A DNA stretch of 64,000 nucleotides, from the NCBI RefSeq assembly GCF_002837135.1, contig NZ_NWBQ01000011.1, positions 1 to 64,000 on the forward strand. The letters are read 5' to 3'. This stretch comes from Macromonas bipunctata. GTDB lineage: Bacteria > Pseudomonadota > Gammaproteobacteria > Burkholderiales > Burkholderiaceae_C. The notes below the pieces were generated by a model, which saw nothing but the letters and a program-made list of their open reading frames with translations, was not told the origin of the DNA and did no database searches. The translations under genes and the position numbers were made by a program. Positions 34,128 to 43,848 of this stretch are shown one piece after another. The stretch's first letter is position 1, and each line of letters starts with the position of its first letter.

Positions 34128-36829
34128 TACAGCTGCTCCTCAATCCAGTCCCAACGCTTGTTTTTCACCATCACAAACCGGCAACGCCCCTGCGACAAAT
34201 TGGCCCACAAGCCACCAATCACCCGGTCATCACTGGCTTCCTTCCAACGGTCTGCGCCCTTGTATTCCACTATCAAGACCGGGCCAGGCCGACCGTCGAT
34301 GTCGGGCAACTGGCACAGAAAATCCGGGTAAAAACGGCCATTGGCTTTCTGCAAAAAGAACGAACCACCCCCTCGGTTCACCAAGTTGCGTACCCAAAAC
34401 TGGATGCGACCTTGTTGCGCCAGAATATCGAGCGTGCAGGCACACTCAAATTCCTCTTTGCTGTCAAAGTCGCCCATGCGCCCATAAAAGTGGCGCTTAA
34501 AGTCGAAGCTACCAAAACGCTCGCCGTCGTAGTCTCGGCTGGGCGCGTACATCTGGTTCTGAAAGTCAAAAGCGTTGTCGTCCGTCAATGCCATCCGCTG
34601 CGCCGCTTCATCGCCAAACAGTGCTTGCTGAAAGGCTTGGGCCACAGCCTGCTGTCGCAATTGCCGGATGCGCTTTTCAAGCAAACTGCGGATCATGAAT
34701 TTTTGCAAATTGGCGCGTGCCAGCGTGAACCCGTCATGCTCCAACAAGTGCATCAACCACGCGGCCACAAACGCCCGCTTGCTGGCATGTGTCAAGGACG
34801 GCTCGGGCAAGTTGTGGCACAACCAAGTGGCCAAACGGACTTCATCCCAATGCTCGGGCTGGTAAGCCAGTCCTAAATCGCGTTGCAACTCCGGTAAAAA
34901 TGTGGAAACAAGCTTGCCGTTGTCGTGAATGTCCAGCAAACCGCCTTCTTTGACTTTCAACCCTGCACCCAGCGCGCTCCAATCGTCGACAGTGGGGGTG
35001 GCATCGTAAGGCGACAAATCCCACGGGTATTCCAGCAACTCCGGGTCGTCAAACAGTTGCAACTCGCCTTGTACACGCAGCGCCAGCTGTGGCACACAAA
35101 AGTGCTGCCCTTTTTCAGCCGGTGTCTGAAAAAACTCAATCGCAGTGGTGCGGCTGGTTTCGGCGGCTTGCTCAATGGCTTGGACTGCACTGGCCGAACT
35201 CACACTGGTCTTAAGGGCTTCGGCCTCGTTTTGCGTCAGCGGCGTGTGAATCGTCAAGGTGTTGAGCTTGCCGTCCCAACGCACCTTGTCACGCACGGGT
35301 TTGGGCACAATCTTGAGGTTGGGCTTTTCGGGCAAGGCAACCACCACGGGCCGCACCACCACACGCCCGGCGTGGCCTTCCAAGTCCAAGCGGTCTTGCT
35401 CCTCTTTGGCGGCCTTGACAAATTCGGCCACCTCGCGCCGCTCAAAACCCGCGCCAGCTACCAGCCGATCGCGCAAAGCACCAGCGGTTTCCACAAAACT
35501 GGACGACACCACAAAAGCATAAGACTGGTTCAACGCCTTAGCGCGGCGGTGGCTCGCTCCGGGCTGGCGCAGCACGCGGCCCAGCAACTGCTCCACGGCG
35601 GTAGCAGAATGCAGCGTTGCCATGCTGACCAAAATGTAGGCAAAGGGACAATCCCAGCCCTCGGCCAGCGCCTTTTGGGTAATCACAAACTTGACCGGGC
35701 AAGCCGGGTCGGCAACCCCCAGTTTGTAATCGACATCTATCTGTTCCAACCCTTTTTCTTCGCTGGTGGCCACCACAATTTCACTGGCCGGAATGTTGTG
35801 GTGTGCCATCAACTCTTGGCGCACCCTGCCAACATCCAGCGTTTCCACACCTGCGCGGCGGGGTTCTGACTGAATTAGCACCAGCGGGCGCAGGTAAGGC
35901 GCACCCGTACGGTGCTCTTCATCAGCCAGCTGTTGCAGGGCTTCGCGCCGGGCAATGGCATCGGCCAGACATTGCTGCCAGTTGGATTCTGCCTCCAGCA
36001 CCACCGGCAGCTTGATCATCTCCTCACTCTTGAGTTCAGCGGCTGATACGCTGTGCAACACGTTGCTGGGTGTACGCTCCAGATCGGGCGTGGCGGTCAA
36101 CTCCATGACACCGCTGGGCCTGAAGCGTGCCAACATGTCAAACGCCAATTCGGTGCGGCTGTTGTGGGCCTCATCCACCACCACAAACGGGCGGCGCAAG
36201 CGCAACACGTTGGCCAATGAATACGGCGTGGTGCACTGCGCGCCTTCGCCTTCCCCCAGCAACTCGGCACGCTGGGCCGGGGCCAAGTTGTCGAAATGGT
36301 GCATCAGCGCGCCGCTGGACTGGTACACCTTGCGGAATTCCTCTTCTTCCACCTGAAATGCTTGCCGTGTGGCCACGATGATGGTGGTGGAAGTGTCCAG
36401 CGTAGCGCGGGTGACGCTGCGGGCTTCCTCCAAATCCAGCACCGTGACGGGGCCAGCCTCACGCAATGCAGCGTGGTACGGGTGGGTGCACTCTTTGAGC
36501 GCCTTGAGGGTTTGTTCGCGGATGGGCTTGCTGGGCACCAGCCACACAATCACGCTGTGTTGGCAGCGCAGCAAGTGAGTGTTGACCAGTGCCACGCTTT
36601 TGGCCGCCAGCCAGGTTTTGCCGCCCCCCGTGGGCACACGCAGGCAAAAGTACGGCATATCGGCAGGGAAACCCCGCAGCGCGTGGTACGGGTTGCCCCA
36701 GCCCCACAGCTGTTGCGTAGTACTGGTGAAAGCCAGCGACGGCGAATTCAGCTCATGGCAAGATTGAAAGTAGGCTTGCACACTGTCCAGCACCTGCTGC
36801 TGGTAAATTTTTGGCGCAAATGCTTTCAC
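34127..36829 (-). CDS. Type III restriction endonuclease subunit Res
   Basis: This 900-residue protein is the DEAD-type helicase and nuclease of a type III restriction system. Motif I is [13 protein letters not shown], motif II is [10 protein letters not shown], and later helicase blocks include [16 protein letters not shown] and [12 protein letters not shown]. The C-terminus has a PD-(D/E)xK nuclease core, PDF followed by VEYKG. It starts with GTG 36829, overlapping the DUF2442 stop as GTGA. It works with Mod (37362-38972) to cut unmethylated DNA. Motifs appear intact. Confidence 0.9.
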   Translation of the reverse strand: MKAFAPKIYQQQVLDSVQAYFQSCHELNSPSLAFTSTTQQLWGWGNPYHALRGFPADMPYFCLRVPTGGGKTWLAAKSVALVNTHLLRCQHSVIVWLVPSKPIREQTLKALKECTHPYHAALREAGPVTVLDLEEARSVTRATLDTSTTIIVATRQAFQVEEEEFRKVYQSSGALMHHFDNLAPAQRAELLGEGEGAQCTTPYSLANVLRLRRPFVVVDEAHNSRTELAFDMLARFRPSGVMELTATPDLERTPSNVLHSVSAAELKSEEMIKLPVVLEAESNWQQCLADAIARREALQQLADEEHRTGAPYLRPLVLIQSEPRRAGVETLDVGRVRQELMAHHNIPASEIVVATSEEKGLEQIDVDYKLGVADPACPVKFVITQKALAEGWDCPFAYILVSMATLHSATAVEQLLGRVLRQPGASHRRAKALNQSYAFVVSSSFVETAGALRDRLVAGAGFERREVAEFVKAAKEEQDRLDLEGHAGRVVVRPVVVALPEKPNLKIVPKPVRDKVRWDGKLNTLTIHTPLTQNEAEALKTSVSSASAVQAIEQAAETSRTTAIEFFQTPAEKGQHFCVPQLALRVQGELQLFDDPELLEYPWDLSPYDATPTVDDWSALGAGLKVKEGGLLDIHDNGKLVSTFLPELQRDLGLAYQPEHWDEVRLATWLCHNLPEPSLTHASKRAFVAAWLMHLLEHDGFTLARANLQKFMIRSLLEKRIRQLRQQAVAQAFQQALFGDEAAQRMALTDDNAFDFQNQMYAPSRDYDGERFGSFDFKRHFYGRMGDFDSKEEFECACTLDILAQQGRIQFWVRNLVNRGGGSFFLQKANGRFYPDFLCQLPDIDGRPGPVLIVEYKGADRWKEASDDRVIGGLWANLSQGRCRFVMVKNKRWDWIEEQL

Positions 36830-37077
36830 ACAGCCTCCTCTGACACCGACTGTCCGCGCAGGTACAACGTGTCTGGCGACAAATCAATCTCATCCGTCCA
36901 CACCACCGTGCCATGTTCCACATGGGCGCGCTGGAACAGTGCAGGGTCTTGCAATGCGGAAAAGGCCGGATAATGCAAATAATTGCCCATCTCGAAACGG
37001 CGGCGCTCGCCGTTGGCAAATTTCGCCAACAAAGTGTAATTGGACAAGGGATACACCTGAACCACATCGGGAGTCAT
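36826..37077 (-). CDS. DUF2442 domain protein
   Basis: This 83-residue protein matches the DUF2442 pattern: VYPLSNYTLLAKFANGERRRFEM, a short body and a C-terminal DLSPDTLYLRG. DUF2442 proteins often sit next to DUF4160 genes, as here, and the pair has been suspected to be toxin-antitoxin-like; that role is inference. It lies 12 bases after the DUF4160 gene and overlaps the Res start by four bases, so all are likely translated together. Confidence 0.8.
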   Translation of the reverse strand: MTPDVVQVYPLSNYTLLAKFANGERRRFEMGNYLHYPAFSALQDPALFQRAHVEHGTVVWTDEIDLSPDTLYLRGQSVSEEAV

Positions 37078-37089
37078 AGCGGCTCTCCT

Positions 37090-37359
37090 TTAACGCAACG
37101 GATCGATTTTGAAAGGCGTTTGCCCGGTGCTGGCCAGGTACCAATCCGCCATCAGCTCGTCACGGTGGATTTCGAGCCACGCTTGCAACAATTTCATTTG
37201 TCGCCCTGGCAACTCACCATCCAGCAGCTCGCCGTCTGGAATTTGAAGCACCGCTTTGAACTCGTTGTAACGCACGTGGATGTGCGGGTGGTGGTGCCTG
37301 TCGATGTCCAACACATACATGGCCACCAAAATACCGTAAAACATGCTGATTGTGGGCAC
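37090..37359 (-). CDS. DUF4160 domain protein
   Basis: This 89-residue protein matches DUF4160: PTISMFYGILVAMYVLDIDRH, then HHHPHIHVRYNEFKAVL with a His-rich metal-like site. I use the GTG start at 37359, because family members start MPTIS; a TTG two codons earlier overlaps the mod stop as TTGA. It is inserted between the type III mod and res genes with DUF2442. No enzymatic role is established to my knowledge. Confidence 0.8.
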   Translation of the reverse strand: MPTISMFYGILVAMYVLDIDRHHHPHIHVRYNEFKAVLQIPDGELLDGELPGRQMKLLQAWLEIHRDELMADWYLASTGQTPFKIDPLR

Positions 37360-37361
37360 GA

Positions 37362-38972
37362 TCAAATCTCCAGCGCGTAAGGGGTTTGCTTGAAGGTAAT
37401 GCCTTCGCGTGCGGCGCGGGCACCCATGCGGTCGGCGGCGGCGTAGATCACTTTCGGCCCGGCAAACGTCGGCAACAGATTGAATACTTGGGGTGTCAGG
37501 ACGTTGCCTCCGCCCACGGATTTGTCTTTAAGGATGCCGTTGTAGAGCAGGTAGATAGCACGGCCTTCATGCACGCCCAGTAGTGGCGAGTCGGCGCTGC
37601 CGCTGTAACCGGTTTGGGTTTCAGAGAACCAGACGAATTTGACCAGCTGTGCGAAAGTGACATCGCTGCGGATCTCGCCCATGGCATCGAACAGCGGCTG
37701 ATCGGACAAGCGACAGAACTGGAAGCCTCCCCCCAAACCTTGCACCGCCTGCCCTTTGGCGCTGGTGTAGCCTTGGGCCACGCGGCGCACACGTTCAGCG
37801 GTGACATTTTGCGCGATGTGCTCGTCCATTTCAACGAGAATGAAACGGCGGTTTCCGCCGTCTTCGGCGTTTTGTTTCAGGATGGCGTGGCCGGTGGTGC
37901 CGGAACCAGCAAAGCTGTCCAAAATGATGGAGTCTTGGTCTGTGGCGATTTGCAGGATGCGCTGCAATAATCCAACTGACTTAGGGGTTTCAAATGTTGC
38001 ATCCCGCTCCATAATTTCAAGAACGGTCTTTGTTGCAATATCTGTTGTTCCCACTTCATCGGCCTGCCACAGCGTATGTGGCGTAAGACCGCGACTTACT
38101 TCTGAAAGAAATTTTTTCTGGCGCGGGACATTATTTCCATTTACACCAAAGTAAATTCGATTATCCGCAATCAGTTCGTCAAGTTTGCTTTGTGTAAACC
38201 TCCAGCAGTTGCCATGTGGTAGCTCAATCTGGCGACCGCCAGGGGTGGTAATGGTGTAGAACTGTGCGGATGTACCATGGCCTGCTTGTGCGGTTATCGC
38301 AACGGATTGCCATGGGCCACGAGGATCGTTATCAGGGTTTTTGTGTCGATCTTTGACTTCTTGACTGAGCGGCAATTCACCTCTAGTTTTCTCGAACATA
38401 TCGAGCCGCCGTGCATAGCACAGTACATAGTCATGGCTGAACGAAAAAACCCGACGGTTCTCTCTGGTGGTGCGCTTCTCCCAGATAAATGTGGCAGCAA
38501 AGTTTGAAGCCCCAAAAATCTCATCCATCAACAGCCGTAGCGTTGCCACTTCGTTGTCGTCGATGGAGATAAAAATCGCCCCGTCCTCACGCAGAAACTG
38601 CTTCAGCAGCACCAAACGCGGATACATCATGCACAGCCAGCGGTCGTGCCGGTCTAGCGTCTCGCCTTCCTTGCCAACTACCTCGCCCAACCATTGGCGG
38701 ATTTCCGGGCTGTTGACGTTGTCGTTGTACGCCCAGCCTTCGTTGCCGGTGTTGTAGGGCGGGTCAATGTAGATGCACTTGACCTGCCCCGCATAACGCG
38801 GCAGCAGTGCCTTGAGCGCGTGCAAGTTGTCGCCTTGCACAATCAGGTTGCCGCTGTCTTGGCCGTGGTGGTTGCCACAAGACAAGTTGGGCACCGGCTC
38901 CAGCAGACGGAACGGCACTTCTTTGTGGTGTCGGGTTACGGCATCTTTGCCTATCCAGTTCAGTGTGGGCAT
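37362..38972 (-). CDS. Type III DNA methyltransferase subunit Mod (adenine-specific)
   Basis: This 536-residue beta-class N6-adenine methyltransferase has motif IV IYIDPPYNTGN near residue 90 before motif I LDSFAGSGTTGHAIL near residue 355. It recognises the site for both modification and restriction in type III systems. The middle is a variable target-recognition region. It follows ruvA by 13 bases and precedes the DUF4160 gene. The surrounding DNA at 37900-38400 is somewhat AT-richer, suggesting transfer or recombination of the recognition region. Confidence 0.9.
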   Translation of the reverse strand: MPTLNWIGKDAVTRHHKEVPFRLLEPVPNLSCGNHHGQDSGNLIVQGDNLHALKALLPRYAGQVKCIYIDPPYNTGNEGWAYNDNVNSPEIRQWLGEVVGKEGETLDRHDRWLCMMYPRLVLLKQFLREDGAIFISIDDNEVATLRLLMDEIFGASNFAATFIWEKRTTRENRRVFSFSHDYVLCYARRLDMFEKTRGELPLSQEVKDRHKNPDNDPRGPWQSVAITAQAGHGTSAQFYTITTPGGRQIELPHGNCWRFTQSKLDELIADNRIYFGVNGNNVPRQKKFLSEVSRGLTPHTLWQADEVGTTDIATKTVLEIMERDATFETPKSVGLLQRILQIATDQDSIILDSFAGSGTTGHAILKQNAEDGGNRRFILVEMDEHIAQNVTAERVRRVAQGYTSAKGQAVQGLGGGFQFCRLSDQPLFDAMGEIRSDVTFAQLVKFVWFSETQTGYSGSADSPLLGVHEGRAIYLLYNGILKDKSVGGGNVLTPQVFNLLPTFAGPKVIYAAADRMGARAAREGITFKQTPYALEI

Positions 38973-38985
38973 GTTGCGGTACCCC

Positions 38986-39567
38986 TCAACGCGCCAGCGC
39001 CCGCAGCGCCAGCTTGATGCCTTCGCTCACACCCACATCCGGCGGCAGGGCCTTGAGGGCTGCGGCGGCTTCTTTGTCGTTGTAACCCAGCGCCAGCAGG
39101 GCTTGCTGGATGTCGCTGTGCGCGTCGCTGGCCACCACGGCCCCAGCGGGCAGCGGCCCCAAATCGGCCCCCAGCTTGCCCTTGAGTTCCAGCAGCAGGC
39201 GTTCGGCGGTTTTCTTGCCCACACCCGGCACCTTGACCAACCGCGCCACCTCCTGCGCCGTCACGGCGTGCGCCAGTTCGGCCACCGTCAGGCCCGACAA
39301 CAGCCCCAGCGCCATGCGTGGCCCCACGCCCGTGACCTTGATTAACTGCCGAAATGCCTCACGTTCGGTCGCGGTGGCAAAACCGTACAAAATCTGGGCA
39401 TCCTCACGCACCACAAAATGCGTCAGCAACGCCACGGCCTCGCCCACGTTGGGCAGGTGGTAAAACGTGCTCATGGGCACATCCACCTCGTAGCCTACGC
39501 CGTGGCAATCGATGAGAATTTGCGGGGGATTTTTTTCCAGCAACGTGCCGGTCAGTTTGCCTATCAT
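38986..39567 (-). CDS. ruvA: Holliday junction branch migration protein RuvA
   Basis: This 193-residue protein binds Holliday junctions and loads RuvB. It starts [12 protein letters not shown], the family start, at ATG 39567 with AAGGA upstream. [15 protein letters not shown] and [17 protein letters not shown] are the two helix-hairpin-helix motifs, and the C-terminal domain (residues about 145-193) contacts RuvB. It is separated from ruvB by 4.9 kb of restriction-modification genes on the same strand. Confidence 0.96.
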   Translation of the reverse strand: MIGKLTGTLLEKNPPQILIDCHGVGYEVDVPMSTFYHLPNVGEAVALLTHFVVREDAQILYGFATATEREAFRQLIKVTGVGPRMALGLLSGLTVAELAHAVTAQEVARLVKVPGVGKKTAERLLLELKGKLGADLGPLPAGAVVASDAHSDIQQALLALGYNDKEAAAALKALPPDVGVSEGIKLALRALAR

Positions 39568-39610
39568 TCGCTTATTCCTTTGTATGCACACTTATACCGC
39601 ATTGTGCAGC

Positions 39611-39649
39611 TTGACTTTCGCCCCTAACGTCATATCATTAATCATATGA
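39611..39649 (+). promoter_or_regulatory. Promoter and palindromic operator of the PIN/RHH toxin-antitoxin operon
   Basis: TTGACT (39611-39616) and TATCAT (39633-39638) are spaced 16 bases, a plausible sigma-70 promoter. A 20-base near-perfect palindrome (TCATAT, C, ATTAAT, C, ATATGA at 39630-39649) covers the -10 box and the start codon. This suits autoregulation by the ribbon-helix-helix antitoxin. Transcription would begin almost at the ATG, so the mRNA may be leaderless. Confidence 0.55.
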
Positions 39650-40086
39650 AAAAAGCATGGCGGGTGGTGCTCGACACCAACATTTTGGTGGCAGCGGCAC
39701 GCAGCCAAGTGGGTGCATCCCACGCACTGTTACGCCAACTGCGTACTGGCCGGTTAGTAGCACTGGTGTCGGTGCCACTGATGTTGGAATATGAAGCTGT
39801 GCTCAAGCGCCCCGAACAGCTCGCCCCTGGGAGCCGCACACCGGCGATGGTCGATGCCATGCTGAACGCCTTGTCGCTGTGCATCGAGCCTGTCCACCTG
39901 CATTACCTGTGGCGGCCCCAATTGCGCGATCCCGCCGACGAGATGGTGCTTGAAACCGCACTCAACGGGCGGGCGCAAGGGCTGATCACGCTCAATGTGA
40001 AAGACTTTGCCCCAGCCGCTCACTTTGGCCTGCCCGTGCTCACGCCAGGCGCTTTTCTGCAACAACTGAACGAGGAGAATACCTGA
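39646..40086 (+). CDS. PIN-domain toxin (COG1569-type)
   Basis: This 146-residue protein is a PIN-fold RNase typical of toxin-antitoxin pairs: VVLDTNILVAAARS with the first catalytic Asp, SVPLMLEYEAVLKRPE with the acidic pair, and PADEMVLETALNGRAQGLITLNVKDF with the last acidic residues. It starts at ATG 39646, with no ribosome binding site upstream. Its stop overlaps the antitoxin start as TGATG. Toxin-first order is common in this PIN group. Predicted to cut RNA when the antitoxin is lost. Confidence 0.87.
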   Translation: MKKAWRVVLDTNILVAAARSQVGASHALLRQLRTGRLVALVSVPLMLEYEAVLKRPEQLAPGSRTPAMVDAMLNALSLCIEPVHLHYLWRPQLRDPADEMVLETALNGRAQGLITLNVKDFAPAAHFGLPVLTPGAFLQQLNEENT

Positions 40087-40325
40087 TGGCCAATTACGCA
40101 CTGCGCGTGCCGGAATCGCTGTTTGCCTACGCCCGATCGGTGGCGCAGGAGGAACACGTTTCGATGAACCAGTTCTTTGTCACGGCCATTGCTGAGAAAG
40201 TCTCGGCCCTCAAAACCGAAGCCTACTTCCGCGAACGCCAAACCCAAGGCGACCTCAACGCCTTGGATACGTGGCTGGCGGCCAGCCCCAACGCCCGGCC
40301 CCTGCCAGGTGACGAACTGCCTTGA
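40086..40325 (+). CDS. Ribbon-helix-helix antitoxin of the PIN pair
   Basis: This 79-residue protein begins YALRVPESLFAYARSVAQEEHVSMNQFFVTAI, the strand and two helices of a ribbon-helix-helix DNA-binding domain. The C-terminal part probably wraps the PIN toxin. Translation is coupled to the toxin through TGATG. It is expected to bind the palindrome at 39630-39649. The gene ends 25 bases before phoH. Confidence 0.83.
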   Translation: MANYALRVPESLFAYARSVAQEEHVSMNQFFVTAIAEKVSALKTEAYFRERQTQGDLNALDTWLAASPNARPLPGDELP

Positions 40326-40350
40326 TAGCCCATTACCGCCCCGACCTACC

Positions 40351-41373
40351 TTGATTCTCACCCACACCTTCGCCCCCCCCGACAACACCCGCATGGCCCA
40401 CCTGTGCGGCCCGATGGACCAGCACGTGCGCACCATCGAAGCGGCGTTGCAAGTCAAGATCGCGCACCGCTTTGAGCAGTTCCGCATCGAAGGCCCCAAA
40501 GCCAAAGCCGAGCAGGCACTGGAGGTGTTGCAGGCGCTGTACGAGCTGGCGCGCCACCCCATCCCAGACGAGCAAATTCAACTCATGCTGGCGGGCGACA
40601 CCAGCTTGCCCGAAGGCAGCGTGGACACCGTGGCCATGCACACCCGACGCGGCGAGGTGCGGGGCCGCACCGCCAACCAGCAACGCTACCTGGCCAGCAT
40701 GGCCACACACGACATCACCTTTGGCATAGGCCCGGCGGGCACGGGCAAGACTTACCTGGCCGTGGCCTGCGCCGTCGATGCGCTGGAGCGCAACGCCGTG
40801 CAGCGCATCGTGCTGACGCGCCCAGCGGTGGAGGCCGGCGAGCGGCTGGGCTTTCTGCCCGGTGATTTGACGCAAAAGGTGGACCCTTACCTGCGCCCGC
40901 TGTACGACGCGCTGTACGACCTGATGGGCCACGACAAGGTACAAAAAGCGTTCGAGCGCCAACAAATTGAAATTGCACCACTCGCCTTCATGCGCGGGCG
41001 CACGCTCAACCACGCCTTCGTCATTCTGGACGAAGCGCAGAACACCACGCCCGAACAGATGAAAATGTTTCTCACCCGCATCGGCTTTGGCAGCAAGGCG
41101 GTGGTCACGGGCGACGTGAGCCAGATCGACCTGCCGCGCACCCAGCTCAGTGGCCTGATTGACGCAGAACGCGTCTTGAAGCGCGTGCAAGGCATCGCCA
41201 TCAACCGCCTGACCAGCGCCGACGTGGTGCGCCACCCACTGGTGGCCCGCATCGTGGACGCTTACGACAGCGGCAGCGCCAGCGCCAGCCTGGACGATAC
41301 TGGCATCAACGCCACCCCCGCACCGCGCCGCGCCAGCCGCACCGGGCGCACGCCCCGCCCCACCTTGGATTGA
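40351..41373 (+). CDS. PhoH family ATPase (YbeZ-like)
   Basis: This 340-residue protein is a PhoH-like ATPase linked to ribosome and RNA metabolism. Walker A is GIGPAGTGKTYLAV, Walker B is FVILDEAQN, and VVTGDVSQIDLPR follows. I choose the TTG at 40351 because homologs begin near LTHTFAPPDN; ATG 40393 is the alternative and would remove the first 14 residues. It is usually paired with ybeY; here rmuC stands between the two. Confidence 0.87.
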   Translation: MILTHTFAPPDNTRMAHLCGPMDQHVRTIEAALQVKIAHRFEQFRIEGPKAKAEQALEVLQALYELARHPIPDEQIQLMLAGDTSLPEGSVDTVAMHTRRGEVRGRTANQQRYLASMATHDITFGIGPAGTGKTYLAVACAVDALERNAVQRIVLTRPAVEAGERLGFLPGDLTQKVDPYLRPLYDALYDLMGHDKVQKAFERQQIEIAPLAFMRGRTLNHAFVILDEAQNTTPEQMKMFLTRIGFGSKAVVTGDVSQIDLPRTQLSGLIDAERVLKRVQGIAINRLTSADVVRHPLVARIVDAYDSGSASASLDDTGINATPAPRRASRTGRTPRPTLD

Positions 41374-41381
41374 CCCACCCC

Positions 41382-43238
41382 ATGAGCCCCGACACCCTGT
41401 TGTACCTGTTGCTGGCGGGCCTGCTGGCCGTCATCGGTTTGCAAGTGCTGCACCTGGTGCGCAAGCGCCCGTTCGAGCTGCCACCCGACCTCAACACCCG
41501 CCTGACGCTGCTGGAACACAACCTGCACAACCTGCTGCAGACCAGCACGCGGCAAGAAGGCGGCCACGAGCGGGTCGAGTCCCGCCTGACCAGCCTGGAC
41601 AACACCCTGATCCAGCACATAGCGCAGCTGCAAAAAAGCACCGGCGACCAGCTCGAAACCACGCGCCAGGCGCTGGACGACAAACTCGCGCGCTCGCACG
41701 AGGAAACCCGCCACAGCCGCCAGGAACTGACGCAAGCCTTCCAGCAGCTCGAACAACGGCTGGAGCAGCGCCTGGGCGGCTTTGACAGCGCCATGGGCCA
41801 ACGCTTTGACAGCCTGCAACACGCCCTGCTGGGCCGCCTGGACCACAACGGCCAGACCCTCAACGACCACCTGCAACAGGCGCAAGCCCAAGCGGTGCAG
41901 GCACGCGATGAACTGGGCCAGACCCTGGGCCTGTTCCGCAGCGAAATTGGCCAGGGCCTGCAAAGCCTGTCCAGCGAGACCCAGCACGCGCACCAGAGCG
42001 CCAGCGCCAGCGCCAACCGCTTCGAGCAGCAGATGCAGCAGCACATCCAGGAACGCTTTGGCGCGCTGATGCAAACCACCCAGCAAACGCTGGACTCCAT
42101 CCGCACCGACACCCAGTCGCGCCTGAGCGCGCTGTCGCTGGCGCTCAAGAACCAGCTCGACAGCAACGGCCAGCAACTGCGCCACCAGCTGGCCACGCTG
42201 CAGGATGGCGTGGGGCAGCAACTGTCGGCGCTGGTGCAGAACTCCAGCCAGAACGCCGAGCAGCTGCGGCTGGCGCTTAACGACCGGCTGGCCGCCATCC
42301 AGGCCGACAACAGCGCCAAGCTCGAGGAAATGCGCCGCACCGTCGATGAAAAACTCCACGCCACGCTGGAGCAGCGCCTGGGCGAATCGTTCAGACTCGT
42401 CAGCGACCGGCTCGAACAAGTCCACAAGGGGCTGGGCGAGATGCAGACCCTGGCCAGCAGCGTGGGCGACCTGAAGCGCGTCATGACCAACGTCAAGACC
42501 CGCGGCACCTGGGGCGAGGTACAACTGGGCGCCATCATCGACAACGTGCTCACGCCCGACCAGTACGCCAAGAACGTCAAGACCGTGCCCGGCAGCGACG
42601 AGCTGGTCGAGTTCGCCATCCGCCTGCCCGGGCGCCGCGACGAGCAGCCGGTCTGGCTGCCCATCGACTCCAAGTACCCGGTCGAACACCACCAGCGCCT
42701 GCTGGACGCGCAGGACTCTGCCGACAAGGCGCTGATCCAGAGCACCGGCGCCGCGTTCGAGGCCTCCATCAAGCTCGAAGCCAAGAAGATCTTCGTCAAG
42801 TACGTCTCGCCGCCGCACACCACCGACTTTGCGGTGCTCTACCTGCCCACCGAGGGCCTGTTTGCCGAAGTCATGCGCCGCCCCGGCCTAGTGGAAGCGG
42901 TGCAGAACGACTGCCGCGTCATGATCACGGGCCCGGCCAACCTAGCCGCCATGCTCAACAGCCTGCAGATGGGCTTCAAGACGCTGGCAATCGAGAAACG
43001 CTCGTCCGAAGTCTGGGCCGTGCTGGGCCAGGTCAAGACCGAGTTCAGCAAATTTGGCGAGGTGGTGGAAGCCACGCGCAAGTCCATCGACGCCGCTGCG
43101 CGCAAGTTCGAGCAGGTCGATGTACGCACCCGCGCCATCCAGCGCAAGCTGCGCACGGTGCAAGAACTGCCCAGCCCGTCAGCCGAGGATGCCCCTGCCG
43201 CCACACTGGGCAACCCCAGCGACGACATCGAAGACTGA
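41382..43238 (+). CDS. rmuC: DNA recombination protein RmuC
   Basis: This 618-residue protein has one N-terminal membrane helix (LLYLLLAGLLAVIGLQVL), a long coiled-coil region rich in Gln, Leu and Glu (residues about 40-330), and the conserved RmuC domain (VKTRGTWGEVQLGAIIDNVL, LPIDSKYPVEHHQRL). The RmuC domain has a nuclease-like fold and limits certain DNA rearrangements. It follows phoH closely and precedes ybeY by 141 bases. Confidence 0.92.
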   Translation: MSPDTLLYLLLAGLLAVIGLQVLHLVRKRPFELPPDLNTRLTLLEHNLHNLLQTSTRQEGGHERVESRLTSLDNTLIQHIAQLQKSTGDQLETTRQALDDKLARSHEETRHSRQELTQAFQQLEQRLEQRLGGFDSAMGQRFDSLQHALLGRLDHNGQTLNDHLQQAQAQAVQARDELGQTLGLFRSEIGQGLQSLSSETQHAHQSASASANRFEQQMQQHIQERFGALMQTTQQTLDSIRTDTQSRLSALSLALKNQLDSNGQQLRHQLATLQDGVGQQLSALVQNSSQNAEQLRLALNDRLAAIQADNSAKLEEMRRTVDEKLHATLEQRLGESFRLVSDRLEQVHKGLGEMQTLASSVGDLKRVMTNVKTRGTWGEVQLGAIIDNVLTPDQYAKNVKTVPGSDELVEFAIRLPGRRDEQPVWLPIDSKYPVEHHQRLLDAQDSADKALIQSTGAAFEASIKLEAKKIFVKYVSPPHTTDFAVLYLPTEGLFAEVMRRPGLVEAVQNDCRVMITGPANLAAMLNSLQMGFKTLAIEKRSSEVWAVLGQVKTEFSKFGEVVEATRKSIDAAARKFEQVDVRTRAIQRKLRTVQELPSPSAEDAPAATLGNPSDDIED

Positions 43239-43306
43239 ACGTCTGTTGCTGGTTTTGAGGCAAGCAGCCGCACGCAGAACGCTGTAGCCTCCTCCGGCGA
43301 CCTGTG

Positions 43307-43333
43307 TTGACAAGTGCTAATAAATGCTAGAAA
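43307..43333 (+). promoter_or_regulatory. Possible promoter for ybeY
   Basis: A perfect TTGACA at 43307-43312 is followed after 15 bases by TAGAAA. The spacing is short and the -10 weak, so confidence is limited, but it lies in the only sizeable gap upstream of ybeY. Confidence 0.35.
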
Positions 43334-43379
43334 TTTTGTATCTATCCACCGTTTTACCTGTCCACCACCACACGCCCTC

Positions 43380-43844
43380 ATGTCCACCCGCCTGCCCGCC
43401 CTGAGTCTGTCCCTGCAATTTGCCCGCTTTGACGGCGTGGCCGACCACCGCACCGCCCTGCCCCGCCACAAGGTGGAACGCTGGCTGCGCCACGCGCTCG
43501 GTGCCGACGGCGAAATCACCGTGCGTATCGTCGATGCCGAAGAGGGCCAGACCCTCAACCGCGACTACCGCCAGAAAGACTACGCCACCAACGTGCTCAC
43601 CTTCGACTACGAGACCGACCCCGTGGTGATGGCCGACTTGGTGCTGTGCGCCCCCGTGGTGGCCCGCGAAGCCGCCGAACAAGGCAAAAGCCTGCAAGCC
43701 CACTACGCCCACCTGCTGGTGCATGGCGCGCTGCACGCCCAAGGCTGGGACCACGAAACCAGCGAAGCCGATGCCGAGGCCATGGAAGCGCGCGAGATCG
43801 AGATCCTGGCCGGGCTGGGGTTTGACAACCCTTACGCCACCTGA
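43380..43844 (+). CDS. ybeY: Endoribonuclease YbeY
   Basis: This 154-residue metalloenzyme acts in rRNA maturation and ribosome quality control. The zinc-binding [16 protein letters not shown] matches the family H-G-x-L-H-x2-G-x-D-H signature, with [18 protein letters not shown] upstream. I start at ATG 43380 (MSTRLPAL). It is convergent with dbpA, with four bases between the stops. Confidence 0.95.
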   Translation: MSTRLPALSLSLQFARFDGVADHRTALPRHKVERWLRHALGADGEITVRIVDAEEGQTLNRDYRQKDYATNVLTFDYETDPVVMADLVLCAPVVAREAAEQGKSLQAHYAHLLVHGALHAQGWDHETSEADAEAMEAREIEILAGLGFDNPYAT

Positions 43845-43848
43845 AACA

